NCBI GenBank assembly: GCA_028564675.1
Contig: JAOVVO010000034.1
Coordinates: 124,001-188,000 of the forward strand
Direction: 5' to 3'
Source: Onchocerca lupi
Lineage: Eukaryota; Nematoda; Chromadorea; Rhabditida; Onchocercidae
Length of the DNA stretch: 64,000 nucleotides
Positions within the stretch are counted from its first letter, which is position 1, and every line of letters begins with the position of its first letter. Positions 55,291 through 64,000 of the stretch are shown here, piece after piece. Position numbers and translations under genes: made by a program. Under the pieces are notes generated by a model, which saw only the letters and a program-made list of their open reading frames with translations, was not told the DNA's origin and ran no database searches.

Positions 55291-55558
55291 ATTTCTTGAA
55301 TCCTTATCAAGAGTCACTGAGACATATGAATGAACGATGAGAAGCTGAATTCGAGCTCGGATCAGACCATTCTTTTGCTTTTCTTGCTAAAAATACTGTA
55401 GCAATAGCTCGAATCCAATTAGCATCTCTCATCTTATAAGTTTGTTTTATAACTTACTATAAGCACATGCAAACTGCAAGACATTTAATATTAATAATAA
55501 TCTTCATTAATGATTACAGTAGTGATCAATAATATTGCACATAATCATTCAATAAGAC

Positions 55559-56056
55559 ATGCATTTGGCATTGATTTTAATCAGCAGCGTTCTACTCGTC
55601 ATCCATGTCCAGTCACAAATACCGGCAAGTTTCAATCATTTTCGATTAATCCATCAAGGTTTAGACTTTGCTAGAAGTATACTTCATAGGAGTGCAGATT
55701 AATCAATGCGACTGTTTCAGGACGGATGCCAACACGGTATCACCTCGTTAATCAGTACGTTGGTAGATACAGCAAATAAGATCGATAACAAACCTGATTT
55801 ACGTACTCGTGTGTCCGATCTAGCACAAAACCTCGGGAATTTCAGCAACCAGAAAAGAAATACTCAAAAAAGTGGTACTTCAATGGGTAGTCGTGCTAAC
55901 TGCTTGAGAGCGATGCATGATTTATACGAGAAATTACAACAAATCGCACGGGAACTGCGCTTGAGCAAAGGCAGTAGAAATGCTGATGCTGCTTATAGCC
56001 TCGATAAGGCCATCGAACTCGTAGAAAACATGATGGAAAGACGTCAAGCGCATTAG
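55559..56056 (+). CDS. Small secreted protein of unknown family
   Basis: Two exons, 55559-55624 and 55721-56056, give 133 aa. Exon 1 is a textbook signal peptide (MHLALILISSVLLVIHVQS). The mature part begins QIPDGCQHGITSLIST and looks mostly helical; it has only two cysteines (DGC and ANC), a polar Asn/Lys/Ser-rich middle (GNFSNQKRNTQKS), and a helical end (SLDKAIELVENMMERRQ). The intron uses a GC donor (CCG|GCAAGT); the nearest GT would put the second exon in a frame with a stop. An AATAAA lies at 56147-56152, about 90 bases past the stop. I do not recognise the family. Its duplication and decay next door suggest a fast-evolving secreted family. Confidence 0.8.
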
Positions 56057-56099
56057 TTTGAAGTTGCGTGAGTTGCGTGAATCTTTAGAGCGAACAGAA

Positions 56100-56285
56100 T
56101 TCTGAAGTAAGCGTATCATAAATTGTTGCAAATTCGTAATTGCATGAATAAATTTTTAAGCAAACAAGAAAAATTGTCCCTATGTAAACATATCATGAAG
56201 TGCTATAACAATAATTATCATTCGAAAAGTCATTTTTATATGAATGGAATTGAACTTCGGTTTCTTTTGTCACAGTTCGCAAAAG
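56100..56285. repeat. 3' flank of the secreted-protein gene, duplicated at 54790-55040
   Basis: Contains the probable poly(A) signal of the intact gene and matches 54790-55040 in the same orientation. It leads directly into the decayed copy at 56310-56554, as expected if the duplicated unit was gene plus 3' flank. Confidence 0.65.
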
Positions 56286-56309
56286 TTAACGCCCTGATTA
56301 TAAATTTCG

Positions 56310-56554
56310 TTAGGATCCCACCAGATGCTTCTCGGATATTTTATTCTAAGATATTGACATCTCCAGCGGACACTGCAAAAAAAGACGGGAGAGGTATTCA
56401 AAAACTTAAAAATAATATACAGTTCAATAAAAACGTATTCGTACAAAAAGAAAAAACAATCTATAACTTCATGGGAAGTATATAAATGTAGCAATCGTGT
56501 TACCTGCTTGAAAACGATCAACAATTTGTACGAGGAATTAGTGTCATCAATGTA
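56310..56554 (+). pseudogene. Decayed tandem copy of the small secreted-protein gene
   Basis: Two blocks match the second exon of the intact gene. The first, about 56355-56480, reads LTSPADTAKKDGRGIQKLK and later FMGS, against LISTLVDTANKIDNKP and SMGS. The second, about 56487-56554, reads SNRVTCLKTINNLYEEL against SRANCLRAMHDLYEKL. The blocks are in different frames with a stop between them (56483-56485), and the C-terminal third is missing, so this is a frame-disrupted, truncated pseudogene. Confidence 0.75.
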
Positions 56555-57303
56555 GGAATGCGCCGGTGACGTCACGTCCTCTATCACGTTGAAGCTGTCT
56601 TGCTTGTACATGATATAAAACGAGAAGTGATTGGTGACGCAGTGACAAGTGCCGTTCTGCGACTGGCGAATTACGAAAGGCATGATGCGATCATCAGCAA
56701 GGCTTTTGGAAAGATAATTGCAATCTTTAGATGATAAGTTATACCCAATCTATTTTCTTTCTTTTCCCATTTAGGTTACAAAGGATAAAATTAGCAACCG
56801 GGTAGACTGGAAGGAGAGAGCGATAGATTCCCATAGAGTCAACCAATATGTCATCCAGGATCACTTAAAACACGTACAAAAAAAAAAGGAATAAATGAAG
56901 AGTGATGTGAGAAATGTTGACGTTTTCAAACTGCAAAGATTTCGTACTTCAGAAAAGTACTGAGAAAGCGAACAAGAGAAGCCCTAAGGTAATTGCCTTT
57001 TTAACTTACTCGATATGTCGATTAAAGACGCAAATGCAAGACGAACGATAAGTGAACTTTAACGTGATTTACATCATTTCGGCCATTTGTCATTTTAATA
57101 TTATTTTGAAATTAAAACATTGTGTTGAATATATAAAACCGCTTATAGGAATTCCTATAATACACTGTTCCATGCGAACAATTTGAAATACTCGAAAAGG
57201 TATTTGATGAAATGATTAGTGTTGCACAAGCAATGTTTGATATCATTTATCAATGCATTATAATTACACAAACTGATGATGTAATGCATAGATTGACAAG
57301 CAA

Positions 57304-58923
57304 TCACTGGACGTAAACGACTTCTAAACTTTTTCTCATTCTAGTCGATTTATTATGATGGAAAAAATTGTTATAATTATTCTCACTGATAACTTTTCGG
57401 TCAATAACAAAATATTCCAACGAAAGCCGATCCTTCAAAATTTTTCTTGGTATTTGCTCAACCAAATCAACTTTTATCTAAAAAAGATTTATCATATTAA
57501 ATTAAATGTGATTTCAACATTTCATTTGTCACTACTTGGATGAAATGCTAGTAATGTTAAATATTTGAGGATTTCGGGAAATTTTTTAAAAATCAAGAAA
57601 AAAGAGTGACTAACTTGCACTGTTTCTGACGGTGGAATTATTCCAACAGTTGGAAACGCGACAAGACGTCTTATGGCATTCGTTTTCAGCGCCCAAATCA
57701 CCGGTTTTTTGTAATTATTAGTGAATGCAAGTATTGCTGGTCCAATATGACCTTTCCGGATTATCACCTATTGAACTTATCAAATAAGCACAAACTGCAT
57801 CCTTGGATCGTTTACAATATATGCATAATAATCGATTAAACAAGTTGTATTTTTTAAGAAATATGGCATGACAAAATCTACCTGTGAATCAGGAAATGAA
57901 ACAAGTCCTTCGATGCTACTTGCTGGATTTGCCGTACAATCTGTTAGTTGATGGTTCTAAAGTAAATATGGCATTTTTACTATTAATACAGAAACTTACA
58001 TAAGGAATTCAGAATGTCAATTATCGGAATTCATCAATTTCAAGGCATCTTAAAAGCAAATAAAAATAATTGAATGATTGATATTTAACTGCATTTTTAC
58101 AGTACTGGAAGTAGGCTTCACTAAATTAATAGGCCAGTCAGTGATAACTGTGACTTCTGATGCCTAAAATTTTTACAAATTAGGTTTTGCGAACTCTAGC
58201 GAATGTCTTTCCGACTGCCGTAGCTAACGTCGAACGTTGTCCAACAACTTCAGTTCTCCCATCTTCAGTTTCTCTTTCATTTCCTCCGATTCTTGATGAG
58301 CACAATCGGGCCGTTGAATATGTTGTGTGATTCAATTTTATAGTACTGAAGGCAGTAGCAATACACTGCAATCATGAAACGATTATGTATGAAATATTCA
58401 TATTTGTTCTTGATGAAATCCTTCTATCGTCTCCGAAAATTTTCTACTTTCCACCAACATTTATATTGCTTCTATGTTACATAAATGTTTCCACGTTCCA
58501 TGTCACGTGAAAGCTTCCACTTTCTATGGCACGTAAAAGCTTCCACGTTCTATTTCACGTAAAAGTTTCCACATTGGCTTGATACTTACGCTCTCGTTTG
58601 GTATTGTTTTAAGACTGTTAAACATGGTTTCACCATATGTGAGTGTATTAGAGGTTACATCTTTGGATGTATATTTATGTCGTGATTGTTTGTTTGCAGT
58701 CCATTCATTTACATGTCGTTTAAACTGACCAGAAAATACATCATCGATAGCAATTTGCTAAAGAGTAGAAATATATTACAATTTACGAGAATGACATCGG
58801 GAATTGTCAAGAATTAAATTCAAAAGCCTGAGCTGATCAAACCTTGCTATCGATATTTCCCACCATGCAATAATGGAAAAAAAACATTAACGTCATTAAC
58901 TTAATATAAGAATAACCACTCAT
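57304..58923 (-). CDS. MSP-domain protein with N-terminal signal-like segment
   Basis: Seven exons join in frame to 294 aa: 58843-58923, 58590-58757, 58195-58365, 58101-58163, 57882-57956, 57615-57767 and 57304-57477. The C-terminal half is an MSP (major sperm protein) domain, a beta-sandwich used in sperm motility, signalling and VAP-type tethers. It reads 'AILAFTNNYKKPVIWALKTN', then 'RRLVAFPTVGIIPPSETVQ', then 'KDRLSLEYF'; compare the family order F-x-N, W/Y-x-(I/L)KTT, P-x-x-G-x-(I/L)-x-P. The first exon is short and hydrophobic (KLMTLMFFFHYCMVG), so the protein may enter the secretory pathway, unlike cytosolic sperm MSPs. The middle is unlike anything I know. The weakest join is the donor AGA|GTTCGC at 58195. 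Confidence 0.78.
58479..58577. repeat. 26-nt tandem repeat in an MSP-gene intron
   Basis: About four units of the form ac(g/a)t(a/g)aaagcttccac(g/t)ttctatgtc run from 58479 to 58577. They lie in the intron 58366-58589 of the MSP-domain gene. One unit junction reads cacgtga, an E-box-like word. Confidence 0.85.
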
Positions 58924-59679
58924 AGAGGTATAAATGGTATCGCAAGCAAAGGATACACCACAGACAATCCAATAGATTATGATCGATTTCTGGACTTTAA
59001 GCAAAAGTCATCATTAGCAATTAATGAATCAAGAATTAACATATTTTTATACTTTCGAAACTTTACATTGCTAACATATTCAATAATTTGCCGACTATTT
59101 TTAAATCGATTTTACTTAATTCAACTCAATATCGGAAATCGAGTAGATGAAAACAAGCCTTAATAATGTCACATTTGTTGGCCATCTGATAATAGGTCAA
59201 AATTCCCGGTGGTAAAGTGCATAATACATTGCATAAGACGAGTGAATAATTTCCACTCAACAAGTATATTATAGTAAGCAATAATAGAACAATGAAGATA
59301 TTGCTGTGGTAGAAATACCCCGCTCTGTCTGCAATCGATAATGCTCAGATCTTTCGGATATGATTAGGCCGAAAGGTCACAAACATTCTTTTTCGAAATC
59401 TACAAGGGTCAATTGCCTAGAGAGAGATAAACATCCTACTATCACTCACTCAAAACTCTTCTGTTTCAAGCTGTTTCGCACATGAAGATGATGATTGTTG
59501 GCTCAGTAGCCGGAAACAAGTAACTTTTGTGTGGACTGCGGATCAGAAAATGATGGAAAACATTGAGGGGATGAGAATATTATGTTTATGCTTCGTCCGA
59601 ATCAAAAATTTGACTTAGTCTGCAAAGAAGTATGGAAATGGTTTACATTTGGTATATTTCATATCGATCGATTCCTCGA

Positions 59680-59700
59680 CCTCTCGGGACGACCGAGAGG
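59680..59700. repeat. Perfect short hairpin
   Basis: CCTCTCGG, a 5-base loop, then CCGAGAGG. The stem is GC-rich against an AT-rich background. Confidence 0.7.
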
Positions 59701-60045
59701 TAGCAGTAGCAGCCATGAGAGTAAAATTCTATCAAAAGTTGTGACAACAAATCTTTTACAATGATATTTCTGCATTGCTATCATTCATTCTTATATACTG
59801 ATATGGATAGACTGGTCACACGCAACTTATCCCAATGGCTTCTATTCTTTGAGATTACAAAACATTTTTTGATCACATTTCTGAAACTTATCAGAGAAAT
59901 GCCCCATCAACTGAGTTATACGTTCATCCTTTCATCTATCAAAATTTCTACTAAGGTTATTGTCGCTCAACAATGCAATGCAAAGGGTTGAGAGAAGAAG
60001 GAATCGAAAACAAGAAGAAGGAGTGCAGAATGGAACAAAGAAACG

Positions 60046-60088
60046 TTTGCAAGTGCACGCAAGTGCATCTTGCACCCGCACTTGCAAA
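60046..60088. repeat. Nested palindromes inside the GC-richer island
   Basis: An 11-bp perfect inverted repeat (TTTGCAAGTGC at 60046-60056 and its complement at 60078-60088) encloses a smaller one (GTGCA/TGCAC) and a direct repeat of gcaagtgca. It could form a cruciform or bind a dimeric factor. Confidence 0.75.
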
Positions 60089-60941
60089 TGTGTACTATTG
60101 ATTTCGGCAGTGTGTCGAGAGAGAGATAGTATGGCACAAGGAGAGAGGAGCCCAGCTCGTTCCCCCCATCTCTGCACGAGTGAGAAATGAGAAAGGATAA
60201 TCTGTTTGTTTACAGCTCGCTCATTCACAGGAATGATGGTGTTCCTGCGCTGCTGTGATGCGGCGTGGACGTGTTTGTTTGGGCGGTTGTTACCGTATCC
60301 GTCCAGTCTGCGTTACCATAGTGTGTTTGCAGAGGGCAGGACAGATGCACGCAAGGAAGTGCATCTCCATGTCCTCTTGTGCACGACGCGCTAAAGTGCT
60401 CGGAAAATCAATGAATTTCCTTTCCTGCAAATATTGCTTTTAATAGTTTTACGATAAGTTTGGGATTAAAGACGTTTTATTAAGTTTGCGATAGGTTCGA
60501 GATTGGGAAAGTCCCGCTAGAATCTGCTCGTTTCTTCTTATTTTCCCGAGATTTCTCTATAATTCAAGAATTCAATTAGTATCTATCGCTTTGCTCACAT
60601 CATTCATATTCAAATATGCTTCGAATTTATCATAATCATCTCATTTATCAGTTGCTTAGCCTATCTTTGTAACATATTTTGATTCAAACACATAGAACGA
60701 ATGATGGAGATCAGATGTCGGGCAGATTAGGAAACCAATAACGGAAGATCAGACGTACGCTGAATACGTGTGCTCCGTTGCTTTTTGTAGTGAAATCTTT
60801 TCTTTCGGCCTGTTATAATGTGATGCTTACGAGTCGAAGAATTCGTTTAGAATTTTAAGCGAAAATATTTGCTGTGAATGAATGAGTGTTGATAAAATTG
60901 AATTGGTTCTTAAAATAAACTTGAAAATGAGTTATATCTTT

Positions 60942-61041
60942 TAGTTTATGGCAATTTCAGTTGAAAATTACTTCTGATATGGAGACATGGCTAGTTTATG
61001 GCAATTTCAGCTGAAAATTATCTTTGATAAATAGACATGGC
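60942..61041. repeat. Two-copy 50-nt direct tandem repeat
   Basis: Both copies begin tagtttatggcaatttcag and end agacatggc; they differ at only a few positions. The duplication looks recent. Confidence 0.9.
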
Positions 61042-62767
61042 AGTGATCCGAAATGTGATGCAACCATTTTAGAATGTTATTCATCTATCTTTTTTCTCAT
61101 TTTTTAGTGGGTGTGTGCTGTGCATCAGCAAAGGAATTTCGCAACTTTTAGAAATTGAGAGAAGGAGAAGTTGTTTTCTTTTTTTTTTTTCTAACTTTTT
61201 CTTTTTACTGTTCCGTTGACATATCAATTTATTAAGGAATTTTAAGGAGCATGAGAAATGAATAATTCTGGCGTCTATCATATTGACAAATGTTTCTTAA
61301 TGGTTTCATTGGAATCCAAAATAAAAGCACGTAAGACAGCGAAATAGAAAAGTAGCGGAAATTACAGCTAGTTATTTACATATTTATCAGATTTTGCACT
61401 CAGCATTCGTCGCAACCATGCCATCTTTGGCAGGAAGGAAAATTGATGCAATAATTACTTAATTTTCCAATGGAACGTTGAATATCTAATTACTTTTTAA
61501 ATAAAATTAAATTCATTCGGTATTCTTTTTTGATCTTGCCCTTTTCATTTTATGTCTTTTTTGATGTTTCTTTTATTATCTCTCAAGATGACACTGTATT
61601 TGTGGACATTTAAAGTGTGCGTTGTCTCCTGTAAAAATAGAAGGCAGTAAAGTGCAAATAGTTGCTGATAAATCGAGAAAGATTGGATGGGCGAATGTAT
61701 TTTGATCGAGCAATCTGATAAGAAAGTATGGTATTGTTTTGGAAGAAACATTTGGCGATAAATTGCATCTTTAAAATCGAATGTTTTGTGAAATAGAAGA
61801 TAAAGGAAGAGGCGAAGTGTATATGGAATGAAACCAGAATCTTTCCATCATTTCAACTTTCCATTCATTCCTTCTTCAGCCTTTTAAACTAATATTCAGT
61901 GCTGCAGCACAACGTTACAAATAGTGTGTTTTATTGATTTCCATAGGGAAATTGTTTATTTTTATGAGTGCTGTAAACACATAGCAACATGTCGCCTTCC
62001 TCATCGGCCTGGCGCATCGTAGTTCTGAACTGATTATCGGGATTAGTGAAGTTCCGAGAAAATATTTGATTTAAAATTTTGGATTTTTCAAAAAGAAAAG
62101 AAAAAGCCATATACTGTGTGATTAGTAATCGAAGGAATTGTTATCTTTTGATTTCGGAAATTGTTTTCTGCAGATTCAGTATTTCGATTGTAATTTTAAG
62201 ATATTCAGGTATTTAAACCAGTTCTCCAGTAGTTCCCCATTTATGCGAACATTTGAAATGGAACTTCCATAGACTGTTAATTCGCCAGAAATAGTATGCA
62301 TATGACGTTTTGAAAAGTTCTTAACGTTATTTAGATATAGAGAAGTATATGATGAAGCATAGCAGTGGATCATTCATAATTTCAAAAGTGGATAGAAGAT
62401 AAAAGTTTATCTGATAGATTGATTCCGACTTAAAAATATGCAGCAAATGCATCTCTGTTTGGGTTATGAATAACTGCAAATTTAAAGTTTATTTTCCGGG
62501 GAAAAGGCATCATACTGAAACAATAAACCCTCATTTCTTCCTTTCATACGGCTATTTATTTATCGCAGAATAGAAACGTAGAGCTAATTCACGTGCATTA
62601 AACTGCACGAAATAGAAAGGATTTGCAGATGTTTGGAAACAGCTGTTTCTATTATTATGGTCGGCATTGCTGTTGTTGCTCTTTCTGTAAACTTTTATAT
62701 CAACTTTAAATTTATAATTTTCGAACTTTCTCTTAAGTTCGTTGTCTTCGCTTGCACGATTTCTTCC

Positions 62768-62787
62768 AAAAAAAAAAAAAAAAAAAA
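62768..62787. repeat. Poly(A) tract
   Basis: About 20 consecutive A in gene-poor sequence. Confidence 0.9.
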
Positions 62788-62976
62788 ACGTTTAATTGCT
62801 GGCATTAGAACTTTGTCCTTTTTCTTAAACTGTCATATATCATCTGCTCCACTTCTTAAAGCCAGTCGTTTCGGCATTTCCCACATTTCATCCAAAAGTT
62901 CTTAAGCTGAGCAGTTTGCAAATATGTTGTCGTATGCAGCACCTTCATCTTTCACCTCCTCAGTTTCATATGTAAT

Positions 62977-63114
62977 ACTGATTCGGGTACCACTTATCCC
63001 ATCCATATGACACTAATCTGGTACCATTTATCCATCCATAAAACACTAATTCGGGATCATTTATTCCATTTATAAAACACTGATTCGAGTACCATTTATC
63101 CCATCCATAAGTCA
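62977..63114. repeat. 35-nt minisatellite, four units
   Basis: Four imperfect units start at 62977, 63012, 63045 and 63079, each of the form act(g/a)attcgggtaccatttatccc followed by a catccataa-like end. Unit length varies slightly (33-36 nt). Confidence 0.88.
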
Positions 63115-64000
63115 TAGGTATATGCGATTATGTGCTCAAATCAGAATGCATTCCTATTGATGGATATGCAAGATTACAGTGCACATTTTGCTTTTCAACT
63201 CTTTTCATCATTTTTAACCAGTGATTCTAATTTTTGGATTGATTGAGCAGCAATGAACTTTTTTTATAGCTTATATTTCTGAAATTATGTAGCAGTATCA
63301 TTTTGTAATTTTGAGCGAAAAGTATGATGTTTTACTTAACCTTTTGTCCGATTTTTTGCTGATTGATTGGATGTCAGAAAAATCAATTTCAAATCTTCTT
63401 ATTCATTTTATGTATTTTATATTAATCATAAAATTACTGGAAGCAATTATGTAGTCACCGTTCTGCCATTCTATCTTCTTTTGATTGTCACTCTTGCGTC
63501 AGTTTATCACCAAATTATTTGCCCGGTAACTTTTCTTTATGATGAAAAAAAGAATTCTTTTCTGTGTACTTTGTTCGAAAAGTCATTTAGAGTGTTTGTC
63601 CTGTACTGTTACTTACCTTCATATAAAGCGCTTCCTTCCTTTCTTGAGCATATTTGATTGAAATTACTTCGTCTCTTTTAAAATTTGAGTCAGTTTCAGA
63701 GTTTAATTGGACAGTTAAGCAGAATTTAAATCTGTAACGAAGGTAAGTATTGTGCTTAAATCATCCTCTCGTTTACCGGGCAATTAATTAGATTGATCAC
63801 TTTTGTATTAGCCTGCTTTTTGATCGTATTTCCACTGTGCTGGGGATTCAACCTTTGTTTCTCGTTAGATGCCAAAAGCAAGCTTTCATAAACTTGTTTC
63901 AATTCAGAATGCTCTATCTCGAAACACTCAGTTTCCTAGTCGAATGGGAATTCAACTTTAATAGATTTATTGAAGATTTTCCATAAGATTTGATTCTATT

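Larger units (their letters stand above)
50641..55558. other. Large intergenic region between GLG1 and the secreted-protein gene
   Basis: Nearly 5 kb with no confidently supported gene. Noted inside are a possible signal-peptide ORF (52641-52826, minus), an overlapping plus-strand ORF ending at a donor-like site (52681-52902), short imperfect tandem repeats (about 53710-53795), and from about 54790 onward sequence related to the secreted-protein array. Confidence 0.5.
58924..64000. other. Gene-poor right end of the window
   Basis: About 5 kb without a supported coding exon. It holds a perfect hairpin (59680-59700), a GC-richer island with nested palindromes (about 59990-60450), a 50-nt direct repeat (60942-61041), a poly(A) tract (62768-62787) and a 35-nt tandem array (62977-63114). 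The island could be the promoter or 5' UTR of a plus-strand gene lying mostly to the right, but no exon could be fixed. The ORFs at 60206-60394, 62633-62905 and 63367-63657 lack recognisable features. Confidence 0.5.

Noticed and set aside
60206..60394. Plus-strand 62-codon ORF in the GC-richer island
   Set aside because: Higher GC lowers stop-codon frequency, so an ORF of this size is expected by chance. There is no motif, and an overlapping ORF in another frame is just as long.
62633..62905. Plus-strand ORF with a hydrophobic start (VSIIMVGIAVVALSVNFY)
   Set aside because: It runs through a 20-base poly(A) tract giving poly-Lys and has no support from splice sites or family similarity.

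Overview
This window looks like nuclear DNA of a nematode, probably a clade III (filarial or other spirurid) worm. The DNA is strongly AT-rich, genes are split into many small exons (about 60-350 nt) by introns mostly of 60-400 nt, and the proteins recognised are animal or nematode families, including an MSP-domain protein. Several starts sit just after a strong splice acceptor, as expected for spliced-leader trans-splicing. No prokaryotic, plasmid or phage feature, rRNA, convincing tRNA or CRISPR array was seen. The species was inferred from gene style only.

Layout. (1) 1-20480, minus: a VPS13 lipid-transfer protein. I could join 57 exons in one open frame (about 2,780 codons); the C-terminus lies beyond the left edge. 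(2) 21385 to about 26500, minus: a secreted ML-domain (NPC2/MD-2-like) protein, apparently with its first coding exon 2.9 kb upstream of the rest. (3) 27072-31382, plus: nucleostemin (GNL3/nst-1), 13 exons, 579 aa. (4) 34012-37305, plus: an unrecognised basic protein with three copies of an RHSxRxRxxNxR motif and a C-terminal coiled coil. (5) 40301-50640, minus: the Golgi apparatus protein 1 (GLG1/MG-160) homologue, about 26 exons, with a signal peptide, many cysteine-rich repeats, one membrane segment and a short basic tail. (6) 55559-56056, plus: a small secreted protein of unknown family, flanked by decayed tandem copies. (7) 57304-58923, minus: an MSP-domain protein with an N-terminal signal-like segment. 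The rest (50.6-55.5 kb and 59-64 kb) holds only repeats, hairpins, a GC-richer island and weak single-exon ORFs.

There is no sign of a single pathway. Three genes belong to membrane and lipid traffic (VPS13, ML-domain protein, GLG1), one to ribosome biogenesis or the cell cycle (nucleostemin), and the others are nematode-type or unknown. The most notable points are repeated use of GC-AG introns (six supported by reading frame), the three-motif coiled-coil protein, the degenerate tandem array of secreted-protein genes, an intronic near-perfect hairpin, and a partial exon duplication inside VPS13.
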